From JALHTV01 sp049510055 (lineage in GTDB: Bacteria; Planctomycetota; Phycisphaerae; SM23-33), in the NCBI GenBank assembly GCA_049510055.1, contig JBEKZI010000021.1, positions 1-53,474 on the forward strand: a stretch of 53,474 bases of DNA, read 5' to 3'. The notes under the pieces were generated by a model, which saw only the letters and a list, made by a program, of their open reading frames with translations, was not told the DNA's origin and did no database searches. Positions 29,785-38,888 of this stretch are shown piece by piece. A program made the translations under genes and the position numbers. Position 1 is the first letter of the stretch; every line of letters begins with the position of its first letter.

Positions 29785-30624
29785 ATGATTCTGGCCGCCG
29801 CCGCTAAGATCAACCTGAACCTGCTTGTCGGCCCGCGGCGGCAGGACGGCTACCACCCCATCGATTCCTTCGTGACCCGGATCACGCTCTACGACGAGGT
29901 GGCGATTGTGCCGCGGCGCGACGGGCGGATCGTCCTGCGATGCACCGGTGCCGACTGCGGCCGGGCGGAGCAGAACGTCGCCTTCCGTGCCGCCAGCCTG
30001 CTGGCCGAGGGGCGAAGCTCGCCGGGGGCAACCATCGAACTGACCAAGCGCATCCCACCCGGCAGCGGGCTGGGGGGCGGATCCGCCGACGCCGTGGCCG
30101 TACTGGCCGGCCTCAACGACCTGTGGGGGCTGGGCCTGGCGGCCGATCGCCTCGCCGAGCTGGCCGGGCGGCTGGGCAGCGATGTGCCGTTCTTCCTGGG
30201 ACCGCCCGCGGCACGCCTGACGGGCCGCGGAGAAATTATCCAGCCCCTGGCCGTGCACGCATTCTGCGCCGTGCTGTACCTGCCGAGCTTCTCCTGCTTC
30301 ACGGCGGAGGTGTACCGCGAGTATGACCGCCTGCCCCGCACGCCCCAGCCGCAGCTTGATCCCGCTATCCTAGCCGGCCCGCCGTCGCGATGGCGGGGCT
30401 TGTTGCGCAACGATCTGCTGGCCGCCGCCGGCCAAGTGGCCAAGGAGCTTGCCGCCGCGCACGATCGGCTGAGCCGCGCGCTGCCCGTGCCCGTCTGCCT
30501 GACCGGCAGCGGCAGCGCGCTATTCGCCCTGTGTGACGACTTGGCCGAGGCCCGGGCCGTCCTGAGCGCCGTGCCACAGGATCTCCACGGTGCCTGCCGG
30601 ATCGTCGTCCGCAACGACTGGTAA
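29785..30624 (+). CDS. ispE: 4-diphosphocytidyl-2-C-methyl-D-erythritol kinase
   Basis: ATP-dependent kinase of the MEP isoprenoid pathway; cytosolic. The 279-residue protein starts MILAAAAKINLNLLVG, matching the family AKINL start, with QDGYHPIDSF following. The GHMP phosphate loop is PPGSGLGGGSADA near 93-105, then LGSDVPFFLGPPAARLTGRGE, and a C-terminal LTGSGSALFALC. Length agrees with the family. An upstream in-frame GTG at 29689 would add 32 proline-rich, non-conserved residues; it sits 7 nt after a TATAAT and could only be used leaderless. The ATG at 29785 lacks a strong ribosome site, so both remain possible. Confidence 0.88.
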   Translation: MILAAAAKINLNLLVGPRRQDGYHPIDSFVTRITLYDEVAIVPRRDGRIVLRCTGADCGRAEQNVAFRAASLLAEGRSSPGATIELTKRIPPGSGLGGGSADAVAVLAGLNDLWGLGLAADRLAELAGRLGSDVPFFLGPPAARLTGRGEIIQPLAVHAFCAVLYLPSFSCFTAEVYREYDRLPRTPQPQLDPAILAGPPSRWRGLLRNDLLAAAGQVAKELAAAHDRLSRALPVPVCLTGSGSALFALCDDLAEARAVLSAVPQDLHGACRIVVRNDW

Positions 30625-30658
30625 CCCCGCCGCGCGGCGGGGAAAATGGGATACGACC

Positions 30659-31879
30659 ATGATCAGCTGCCCCAATTGCCGCAAGCCGTTGGCCCGCCAG
30701 CGAACCCCGATAGGCGTGCGGTACGTCTGCCGGGGCTGCGGCGGCCAATCGGTATCCCTGGCGGTGTTGCGGCGGGATTGCCGGGCATCGTTCCTTCGCC
30801 GGCTGTGGCTGGCGGCCAGGGGCGACGAGCCGCCACACGGCCGGCCCTGCCCGCATTGCGCCCATCCGATGGCGGCGGTAAGCTACGACATCCCGGCCGG
30901 CCAGGCCCCCTTGACGCTGGAGGTGTGCACGCGCTGCCAGATGGTGTGGTTCGACGCCCAGGAGCGTGAACGCATCCCGGCCAAGCCCTCGCCGCAGGCC
31001 GCGGCCCTCCCCGGCCAGATGGATCCCAGCCTTTCCCCCCAGGCCCGCCAGGCCATCGCCGCGTTCGAACTCAGCCAACGCCCATCGCCACTGACAATCA
31101 TTGACGATGAAGATGGGCCGGACGCCAACTGGCAATACCTCCCGGCCATCCTCGGCCTGCCGGTGGAAGGCGAGGTGCCGGATCTGGACGCACGCCCGTG
31201 GGCGACCTGGACGATCTCGGCGCTGCTGATCATCATGACACTGATTCCGTTTTTGGCCAGCAGCGGCCTCAACGCCACGACCTGGATTCCGCCAGCCGAA
31301 GACGGGGCCGCCCAAGTCCAACCCCTCAACGCCCTGGACAGGGCGGTCCAGCAGTGGGGCTTCATCCCCAAGGAGTTCTGGCGATACGGTGGGCTGACGT
31401 TGCTGACCAGCTTCTTCGTCCACGCCGGGATATTCCACGTGGCGGTCAACGTCTATTTTCTGATGATCTTCGGCGAGCACGTCGAGGTGCTCCTGGGCCG
31501 GTGGCGATACCTCCTGCTGCTGGCAGCCGCAACGTTGGCGGGCAACCTGCTCCACGCGGCCCTGGATCCGCACGGCACCGTCCCGTTGGTGGGCGCCAGC
31601 GGCGGCATCTGCGGTGTGGTCGCGTACTATGCCTTGGCCTTCCCGCACGCGAAGCTGCGGTTCCTGTGGTGGTGGTGGAGGCTCTACTGGTTCCACATGT
31701 CCGCCATCGCGTGGCTGGCGTTTTACGTGGTGCTTCAGTTCATCGGGGCTTGGCAGCAGATGCACGGGACCGGCAGCGTCTCCAGCCTGGCGCACCTGGG
31801 CGGCCTGGCGGTAGGGTTGGTGGCGGGACTATGGTCGATGCGGCGGCACCTTATCCCGATTGAGCTAACTGACGCATGA
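30659..31879 (+). CDS. Rhomboid-family intramembrane serine protease with two N-terminal zinc ribbons
   Basis: A 406-residue protein. Residues 1-95 hold two Cys4 zinc ribbons: Cys4/Cys7 with Cys24/Cys27, and Cys64/Cys67 with Cys90/Cys93 (CTRCQMVWFDAQE, a zf-TFIIB-like ending). A linker precedes a first membrane helix at about 183-200. The protease core has His255, His260 and Asn264 (HAGIFHVAVN), the catalytic Ser314 in GASGG and His379 in SLAHLGG, all in the expected helices. It should cleave membrane-spanning substrates in the inner membrane. The zinc ribbons may bind a partner or substrate; this is inference. It is 34 nt downstream of ispE and overlaps the end of convergent ileS by 29 nt. 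Confidence 0.87.
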   Translation: MISCPNCRKPLARQRTPIGVRYVCRGCGGQSVSLAVLRRDCRASFLRRLWLAARGDEPPHGRPCPHCAHPMAAVSYDIPAGQAPLTLEVCTRCQMVWFDAQERERIPAKPSPQAAALPGQMDPSLSPQARQAIAAFELSQRPSPLTIIDDEDGPDANWQYLPAILGLPVEGEVPDLDARPWATWTISALLIIMTLIPFLASSGLNATTWIPPAEDGAAQVQPLNALDRAVQQWGFIPKEFWRYGGLTLLTSFFVHAGIFHVAVNVYFLMIFGEHVEVLLGRWRYLLLLAAATLAGNLLHAALDPHGTVPLVGASGGICGVVAYYALAFPHAKLRFLWWWWRLYWFHMSAIAWLAFYVVLQFIGAWQQMHGTGSVSSLAHLGGLAVGLVAGLWSMRRHLIPIELTDA

Positions 31880-34841
31880 CGGCCGCGTCGCGGGCCGAAA
31901 GGTCCGGGTATTGCGGATCGCTGCCGACGTCCGGGCGGCGCTTCCAGCTCCGGGCGCACCGTTTGTAGCGGTCGCGGGCGTCCAGCACCTCCACGTCCAC
32001 CACCTCGCCGGCCGGCAGCGAGGCGCCCCCTTCCATCCGCGCGTAGCCGGCGCCCAGCAGGTCTTCCATCTCCTTCAGATACGTCTGGATCATGCGCTCG
32101 ACGGCGTCTTTGCCCGCGGCCACGTGAAAAACGACCTCGGCGTCCAGCGGATTCTTCACGCCGGCGTTTCGCAGGGCCTCCAGCTTCACCAGTCCGGCCC
32201 CGCGAAGGTCCAGCAGGCGGTCCCACACCCAGGCCGGCCCGGCCTGGAGGACGTCGCCGGCGAAGCTAGTCAGGTCCACCGCCTCCGGCCGAAGCTCCTC
32301 GGCCATGCGAAGCATCTCGGCGTCCACCTCCGGCAGGCAGGCCAGGTGCACGCTGTCGGGTTCCTGGGGCGGGCGGAACGGAATGTGCTCCCAGGCCTCC
32401 TCGGCCGTGTGGGGCAGGATCGGCGCCAGCAGCTTCACGAGCGCCACAAGCATCTCGTGCAGGACGGTCTGCGTGGCCATGCGGCGCGGCGAGTGCGACG
32501 ATTCGCAGTAGAGGCGGTCCTTGACGGCGGACATGTAGATGCTGGAAGCCTGCACTGTGCAGAACTCGTGGATCCGGCGCGTGGCCTTGTGGAATTCGTA
32601 GCGGTCGTAGGCCTCGCGCACGTCGCGGATGAGCAGGTGCGTCTGCATCTTCATCCACAGGTCCACCGAGTGCGCCGTCGGCTGGACGAGGTGGTGGCCG
32701 GGGTCGAAGTCGTGGCAGGCGCCCATGCAATACCGCAGCGTGTTGCGGATTTTGCGGTAGGCGTCGTCGGCCTGGGCGATGAGGCCCTCGCCGCAGCGGA
32801 TGTCCTCGGGATAATTCTGCCAGGCCAGCCACAGGCGAAGGATGTCGGCGCCGCGCTTGTTCATCTGGTCCGCGACGTTCATCACGTTGCCCAGCGACTT
32901 GCTCATCTTGGTCCGGCCCTGCTCATCGACGATGTAGCCGTGCGTCACCAGCGCCCGGTAAGGGACCTTGCCGGCGGCGCCCAGGGCCAACAGCAGCGAC
33001 ACCTGGAACCAGCCGCGATGCTGGTCGCTGCCTTCCAGGTACATGTCCGCCGGCGACCCGGAGGCGAGATTCTTGGCCCCGGCGGCGGCGAACCAACTGG
33101 AGCCGGACTCGAACCACACGTCGAAGGTATCGCGGCCTGCGGTCAGCTCCTCGATCGCAAAGGCCGCCGGCTCGCGCAGGCGGCGGTCGGCGGACGGCTT
33201 GTAGCCGGCCAGCAGTTCCGCCGGGGAGTGCTTGTACCAGGCGTCGGAGCCTTCCTTGGCGATTACGGCCGCGACGGCGCGGATGCTGGAAGGCGTCAGC
33301 AGCGGTTGGCCGGCGCGGTTGTAGAAGGCCGGTATCGGCAGCCCCCAGGCCCGCTGGCGCGAGATGCACCAGTCCGGCCGGCTCTCCAGCATGCCGGCCA
33401 TGCGGTTGCGGCCCCAGGCGGGGATGAACTCCACGCCGCCCTTGCCGGCCTCCCGGCGGCAGATCTCCATGGCCCCCTCGCGCAGCGACTTTTTCGCACC
33501 GGAGCCCTTGGCCATCGGGCGGTCCACGGCGACGAACCACTGCTCAGTGGCGCGGAAGATGGTCGGCGTCTTGGAGCGCCAGTCGTGGGGGTAGGAGTGC
33601 GTCACGGTCTGTTCGGCCACCAGCGTGCCGTGCTGGCGGAGGTGCGCGACGATCTCCGCGTTGGCCTGCCAGACGCCCTTGCCCGTCAGCCAGGCCGGGA
33701 CGGAATCGTCGAACATGCCATCTTCGCGCACGGGGCAGTAGATGTCCAGCCCGCACTTCAGGCCCGTGCCGTAATCCTCCAGCCCGTGGCCGGGGGCGGT
33801 GTGGACCAAACCCGTGCCGTCCTCCAGCGTGACGTACTCAGCCGGGACGACCGGGCAGGTCTTGCCGTCGAGAATCGGGTGGCGGTACGTCAGCTTGGCG
33901 GCGATCAGCTCGGCGCCGGTGAGCTTGCCGACGACCTTGTGGCTCTTCAGCCAGCCCGGCCGGGCGGCGTGAATGGCGCCGACGACCGCCTCCAGGCGCT
34001 CCTCGGCCAGGACAACCGTGACGGGGCCGTCGGCCGTGTCGGCGTGGACGGCGGCGTAGGCGTACTCCGGGTGCACGGCCACGGCCAGGTTGGCCGGCAG
34101 CGTCCACGGCGTGGTGGTCCAAACCAGCAGGTACACCTCCTCGCCCTTTTCGTGCGGCACGGCCGCGGCGCAGGCGTCGCTGACCGCCAGGGCCACCGTG
34201 ATGCTCGGGTCGGTGCGGTCCTGGTATTCCAGCTCCGCCTCGGCCAGGGCCGTGCGGTTCTCAATGGACCAATGCACCGGCCGAAGCTGCTTGTAGACCA
34301 AGTCCTGCTCCACCAGGCGGGCGAAGACCTCCAGCACGGCGGCCTCGTACGCCGGGTCCATCGTGGCATAGCGGTTCTCGAAATCGCCCATCACGGCCAG
34401 GCGGCGGAATTGCTCGCTCTGGAGCGGGATGAACTTCCCGGCCACGGCGGCGCACCGCTTGCGGAGGTCGGTGACGGGCAGCCCATCGGCCTTGGCGCCC
34501 AGCTCGTCGGTCACTTTCTGCTCGATGGGCAGGCCGTGGCAATCGTAGCCGGGCACGAACGGGGCGTCGAAGCCGGTCATGTTCTTGACGCGGACGACGA
34601 TGTCCTTCAGCACCTTGTTCAAGGCCGTGCCCATGTGGACCGGGCCGTTGGCGTACGGCGGGCCGTCGTGCAGGATGAACCGCGGGGCGCCCTTGCGGGC
34701 GGCGCGAATCTGCTGGTACAGCTTGCGGGCCGCCCAGCGGGCCTGGATGGCCGGCTCCTTGGCCACCAGATTGGCCTTCATGTCGAAGGAGGTCTGGGGA
34801 AGGTTCAGGGTATCTTTGTAATCGCTCTTGCCTTCGCTCAT
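31851..34841 (-). CDS. ileS: Isoleucyl-tRNA synthetase
   Basis: Class I synthetase of 996 residues. It starts with the family DYKDTLNLPQTSFDMKANL and has HMGT in place of HIGH (69-72), the CP1 editing domain, a DWCISRQRAWGLPIP block and KMSKS (Lys645). The C-terminal zinc site of the bacterial type is degraded: the CxxC pairs read CARS and SARD within RCARSWKRRPDVGSDPQYPDLSARD. The start was placed at MSEGKS, which leaves a 7-nt gap to the upstream gene; a start 17 codons earlier would overlap that gene. It probably shares a promoter with the small membrane protein upstream. Confidence 0.95.
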   Translation of the reverse strand: MSEGKSDYKDTLNLPQTSFDMKANLVAKEPAIQARWAARKLYQQIRAARKGAPRFILHDGPPYANGPVHMGTALNKVLKDIVVRVKNMTGFDAPFVPGYDCHGLPIEQKVTDELGAKADGLPVTDLRKRCAAVAGKFIPLQSEQFRRLAVMGDFENRYATMDPAYEAAVLEVFARLVEQDLVYKQLRPVHWSIENRTALAEAELEYQDRTDPSITVALAVSDACAAAVPHEKGEEVYLLVWTTTPWTLPANLAVAVHPEYAYAAVHADTADGPVTVVLAEERLEAVVGAIHAARPGWLKSHKVVGKLTGAELIAAKLTYRHPILDGKTCPVVPAEYVTLEDGTGLVHTAPGHGLEDYGTGLKCGLDIYCPVREDGMFDDSVPAWLTGKGVWQANAEIVAHLRQHGTLVAEQTVTHSYPHDWRSKTPTIFRATEQWFVAVDRPMAKGSGAKKSLREGAMEICRREAGKGGVEFIPAWGRNRMAGMLESRPDWCISRQRAWGLPIPAFYNRAGQPLLTPSSIRAVAAVIAKEGSDAWYKHSPAELLAGYKPSADRRLREPAAFAIEELTAGRDTFDVWFESGSSWFAAAGAKNLASGSPADMYLEGSDQHRGWFQVSLLLALGAAGKVPYRALVTHGYIVDEQGRTKMSKSLGNVMNVADQMNKRGADILRLWLAWQNYPEDIRCGEGLIAQADDAYRKIRNTLRYCMGACHDFDPGHHLVQPTAHSVDLWMKMQTHLLIRDVREAYDRYEFHKATRRIHEFCTVQASSIYMSAVKDRLYCESSHSPRRMATQTVLHEMLVALVKLLAPILPHTAEEAWEHIPFRPPQEPDSVHLACLPEVDAEMLRMAEELRPEAVDLTSFAGDVLQAGPAWVWDRLLDLRGAGLVKLEALRNAGVKNPLDAEVVFHVAAGKDAVERMIQTYLKEMEDLLGAGYARMEGGASLPAGEVVDVEVLDARDRYKRCARSWKRRPDVGSDPQYPDLSARDAAVMRQLAQSG

Positions 34842-34848
34842 GATGACT

Positions 34849-35343
34849 TCACGTGCCGACGCTAACGCCGGGCGGCAGATGGGCCTCGACAAAGGCCACC
34901 AGTTCCTTGAAATTCCTCAGCTTCCAGGCGTCCAAGACCAGCTTGGCGCCCCCTTGCAGGCCCAGGACCAATATCCCCTTGGACGCCAGAAGCGCGGCAT
35001 CCACCGACGTCACCGTCGCCCAGAGGTGCTTGGCGCCGCCTTCGTAGCCCAGGCCTTCGCCGTCGGCGACCAGGACGCGACGCAGCATCACGACGGCCCA
35101 GACGACCAGCGCCAAGCCGATGGGAACCAGGACAAACGGGCCGTAGTGGTTGAGCACGTACTTGGCGTAATCATTGATATTGTAGGGATGGGGATAGGGA
35201 TACTTATTGGCGACATAAGCGTCGTAGCCCATCCACAGGCCCAGGCCCAGCGCCATGGCGGCGCCGATGAGCACTCGGACGGCGGGGTCCTTGGCGGCTG
35301 GACAGATGACGCGGCCGGCGGCGGATTGTTCGGCATCGTTCAT
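34849..35343 (-). CDS. Small membrane protein of unknown function
   Basis: A 164-residue protein not recognised. It has two hydrophobic helices, at about 24-40 (VLIGAAMALGLGLWMGY) and 69-87 (FVLVPIGLALVVWAVVML), separated by a Tyr/Pro-rich loop (KYPYPHPYNINDYAKY). The soluble C-terminus of 70 residues includes YEGGAKHLWATVTSVDAALLASKGILVL and looks like a bacterial PH-type domain. It has a good ribosome site (GGGAG, 10 nt) and a promoter 38 nt upstream. It ends 7 nt before ileS, so the pair should be co-transcribed. A functional link is not evident. Confidence 0.75.
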   Translation of the reverse strand: MNDAEQSAAGRVICPAAKDPAVRVLIGAAMALGLGLWMGYDAYVANKYPYPHPYNINDYAKYVLNHYGPFVLVPIGLALVVWAVVMLRRVLVADGEGLGYEGGAKHLWATVTSVDAALLASKGILVLGLQGGAKLVLDAWKLRNFKELVAFVEAHLPPGVSVGT

Positions 35344-35380
35344 GGACGGTCGTCTCCCGTGGTTGGCAGATACCGCGGCA

Positions 35381-35409
35381 AGGTTACTTCATCCGGTCCG
35401 GCCTGCCAA
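35381..35409 (-). promoter_or_regulatory. Candidate promoter of the membrane protein-ileS operon
   Basis: TTGGCA, 17-nt spacer, TAACCT on the minus strand. Confidence 0.35.
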
Positions 35410-35472
35410 GCGGTTTGTGCGGCATTCCAGGCCTGCTGGGCCGCCGGAGGGAATCCGCCGGGGCAAATGCCG

Positions 35473-35501
35473 TTGACAATCGCGGCCCGCGGCCTTAAAG
35501 T
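35473..35501 (+). promoter_or_regulatory. Promoter of gap
   Basis: TTGACA, 17-nt spacer, TAAAGT, giving a leader of about 93 nt before the ATG. Confidence 0.5.
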
Positions 35502-35600
35502 GCTTTGCTCCGCCGGTCAGGAGGAAACGGCATGCCGGACTCCCTCGGCGGTGCAACGCAAACCAAAGCCATCAACCCTCAAGACAAGGAGTATAGGACC

Positions 35601-36620
<1,020 letters not shown>

Positions 36621-36663
36621 ACCGCACCCCGGCCACGAGCCGGACCTGACCTGACCAACTTCA

Positions 36664-36695
36664 GGGCCCGCCCATCGCGGCGGGCCCTTTGCTTT
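36664..36695 (+). terminator. Rho-independent terminator after gap
   Basis: GGGCCCGCC-CATCGC-GGCGGGCCC, a perfect 9-bp stem, followed by TTTGCTTT. Confidence 0.85.
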
Positions 36696-36725
36696 CCGCC
36701 GCCTTCGGCATCGGCCGCGGCGGTC

Positions 36726-36754
36726 TTGCGAATTCCAGGCCTTGACCGTATGAT
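36726..36754 (+). promoter_or_regulatory. Promoter of pgk
   Basis: TTGCGA, 17-nt spacer, TATGAT, followed by T6 and an AGGAAGGA ribosome site; it lies directly behind the gap terminator. Confidence 0.5.
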
Positions 36755-36785
36755 TTTTTGTTCCCTTTCAGGAAGGATTGAATTC

Positions 36786-38039
36786 ATGGCTACCAAGACG
36801 GTTGCGGACATCGACGTGAAGGGCAAGACGGTCCTGATGCGCGTGGACTTCAACGTGCCGGTCAAGGACGGCAAGGTGACCAACGATCGCCGGATCGTCC
36901 AGGCCACCCCGACGATCCAGGCCGTGCTGAAAGGTGGCGCCAAGCTGGTGCTGATGAGCCATCTGGGCCGCCCGGCCGGCAAGGGTTTTGAGAAGGAATT
37001 CTCCATCCGGCCCGCTGCCGACCGCCTGGCCAAGCTGCTGGGCAAGCCCGTCAAGGTCGGCCCGCCGGAAGTCGTCGGCCCGGCGGCCAAGAAGCTGGTC
37101 GCGGCCATGAAACCGGGTGAGGTCGTCCTGCTGGAAAACGTCCGCTTTGCGGCCGGGGAGACCATGGCCGACAACGCCAAGAAGAACCCCGACAAGAAGC
37201 TCACGGCCGAGCAGCAGAAGGTGCTGGACGATTTCGTGGCCGGCCTGGCCGAGCTGGGCGACGTGTACGTCAACGACGCCTTCGGCACCTGCCACCGCAA
37301 GCACGCCAGCATGTACGGCCTGGCCCAGGCGATCCGCGCCAAGGGCGGACCGGCCGTCGCGGGCTTCCTGGTCGAGAAGGAAATCAAGTACCTCCACGAG
37401 GCCGTCGCCAACCCCCGCCGGCCGTTCGTCGCCATCCTGGGCGGCGCGAAGGTCAGCGACAAGATCAAGCTCATCTCCAACCTGCTCGCTAAGGTGGACC
37501 GCATCCTCATCGGCGGGGCGATGGCCTACACACTGCTGAAGGCTCGCGGCGCCGGGGTCGGCAAGAGCCTCATCGAGGCTGACCAGGTGGCGGAAATGAC
37601 CAAGCTGCTGGCCTCCGCCGGCGGGAAGATTATGCTGCCGGTGGACCACGTGGCCACCGACGACTTCAAGGCCGGTAAGCCCGTCGCCGTGCCAGACGTG
37701 AACATCCCCGACAACCTGCTGGGCATGGACATCGGGCCAAAGACGATTCAGGCCTTCGGCGCCGAGATCGCCAAGGCTAAGACAATCGTGTGGAACGGGC
37801 CGATGGGTGTGTTCGAGCGGCCGGAATACGCCGCCGGCACGAAGGCCATCGCCCAGGCTGTCGCCAAGGCGACGGCGGCCGGGGCCGTCAGCGTCATCGG
37901 CGGCGGCGACTCCGCGGCGGCCGTCGAGGAAATGGGCCTGGACGACCAAATGACCCATATCTCCACCGGCGGCGGCGCGAGCCTAGAATACCTGGAAGGC
38001 CGCTCCATGCCGCCGCTGGAAGTGCTGGACCAAAAGTAA
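36786..38039 (+). CDS. pgk: Phosphoglycerate kinase
   Basis: Transfers phosphate between 1,3-bisphosphoglycerate and ADP; cytosolic. The 417-residue protein opens with TVLMRVDFNVPVKDG, the family signature, with SHLGRP near 59, VLLENVRF near 116, and VGKSLIE and GGGDSAAAVEEMGL near the end. Residues 130-150 carry a short lysine-rich insert (KKNPDKKLTAEQQKVL) often seen in this branch. The ATG has AGGAAGGA 8 nt upstream. It is the first gene of a probable pgk-rpe-accD operon and is 10 nt from rpe. Confidence 0.96.
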   Translation: MATKTVADIDVKGKTVLMRVDFNVPVKDGKVTNDRRIVQATPTIQAVLKGGAKLVLMSHLGRPAGKGFEKEFSIRPAADRLAKLLGKPVKVGPPEVVGPAAKKLVAAMKPGEVVLLENVRFAAGETMADNAKKNPDKKLTAEQQKVLDDFVAGLAELGDVYVNDAFGTCHRKHASMYGLAQAIRAKGGPAVAGFLVEKEIKYLHEAVANPRRPFVAILGGAKVSDKIKLISNLLAKVDRILIGGAMAYTLLKARGAGVGKSLIEADQVAEMTKLLASAGGKIMLPVDHVATDDFKAGKPVAVPDVNIPDNLLGMDIGPKTIQAFGAEIAKAKTIVWNGPMGVFERPEYAAGTKAIAQAVAKATAAGAVSVIGGGDSAAAVEEMGLDDQMTHISTGGGASLEYLEGRSMPPLEVLDQK

Positions 38040-38049
38040 TCGCGCAGCC

Positions 38050-38763
38050 ATGGCAAAGGCGAAAAAAGTCAAACGCGGAAATCCCTGGACGCAACTGCCC
38101 GGCGGGGCGCTGATCGCGCCGTCGCTGCTGGCCTCCAACTTCGCGCACGTCGGGCAGGACATCGCCCAAGCCGTCGCCGGCGGGGCCGACGTGCTGCACG
38201 TGGACATCATGGATGGGCATTTCGTGCCCAACTTGTCCATGGGGCCGGGATTCGTCAAATCAATCCGCAAGGCCACCGACATGCCCCTGGACGTGCACCT
38301 GATGGTGTCCGACCCGGGGTACTTCCTGGAGCGGTTCGCCGGGGCCGGGGCCGACAGCATCACGTTCCACATCGAGGCCACCAACACCCCCGCCAAGCTC
38401 ATCGACCGCCTGCGGCAGCTGGGCCTGGGGGCCGGCATCACGCTGAAACCGGGTACGGCGGTCGATACCCTTCGCGACGTCCTGGCGGCCGTGGACATGG
38501 TGCTGGTGATGACCGTCGAGCCCGGCTACGGCGGCCAGGAATTCATGCACGACATGCTGGATAAAATCCGGGCGCTGCGCGGTATGCTTCAATCGCACCA
38601 GCGCATCGAGGTGGACGGCGGCATCAACCCCGCCACCGCGGCGATGTGCCGCCAGTGCGGCGCGGGCGTCTTTGTGGCCGGAGAGAACATCTTCGGCGCC
38701 CCCGACATCCCCGCGGCCGTGCGGGCGCTGAGAAAAGCCGTCAGCAGCCCCGACGACGAATAA
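38050..38763 (+). CDS. rpe: Ribulose-phosphate 3-epimerase
   Basis: Interconverts ribulose and xylulose 5-phosphate in the pentose phosphate pathway. The 237-residue (beta/alpha)8 protein has the diagnostic IAPSLLASNF at 22-31, VDIMDGHFVPN at 51-61 with its metal His and Asp, LDVHLMVSDP, and MTVEPGYGGQEFM, followed by VDGGINPATA. A short basic extension (MAKAKKVKRG) precedes the usual start. Together with the hexulose-phosphate synthase gene elsewhere in the window, ribulose 5-phosphate could feed formaldehyde fixation. Its 3' end is duplicated in the following spacer. Confidence 0.95.
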   Translation: MAKAKKVKRGNPWTQLPGGALIAPSLLASNFAHVGQDIAQAVAGGADVLHVDIMDGHFVPNLSMGPGFVKSIRKATDMPLDVHLMVSDPGYFLERFAGAGADSITFHIEATNTPAKLIDRLRQLGLGAGITLKPGTAVDTLRDVLAAVDMVLVMTVEPGYGGQEFMHDMLDKIRALRGMLQSHQRIEVDGGINPATAAMCRQCGAGVFVAGENIFGAPDIPAAVRALRKAVSSPDDE

Positions 38764-38888
38764 TCATGGCGAAAAACGAAAAGTAAACCTCCGGCCCCTA
38801 CAACTTCATGAAAAAAGCCGTCGGCGGACCCGGCGGCGAATAAGCCATGGCGGAAAACGAAAAAGAAACCTCCAGCCCCTACGACCCC
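38733..38888 (+). repeat. Diverged tandem duplication at the rpe-accD junction
   Basis: Two copies of about 76 bp with an 80-81 bp offset. Each has AAAAGCCGTC, a GA/GG-rich segment ending GAATAA, then ATGGCG(A/G)AAAACGAAAA and CCTCC(G/A)GCCCCTAC. Copy one ends rpe and then starts a frame that stops after MAKNEK. Copy two has a vestigial MKKAVGGPGGE and then the real accD start. Confidence 0.85.

Noticed and set aside
31911..34865. A plus-strand open frame of 984 codons opposite ileS
   Set aside because: The minus strand encodes complete IleS; the frame has no recognisable domain and arises from GC-rich codon bias.
38764..38846. A 7-codon or 12-codon peptide gene between rpe and accD
   Set aside because: Both mini-frames are explained as duplicated pieces of accD and rpe; treated as a repeat rather than genes.
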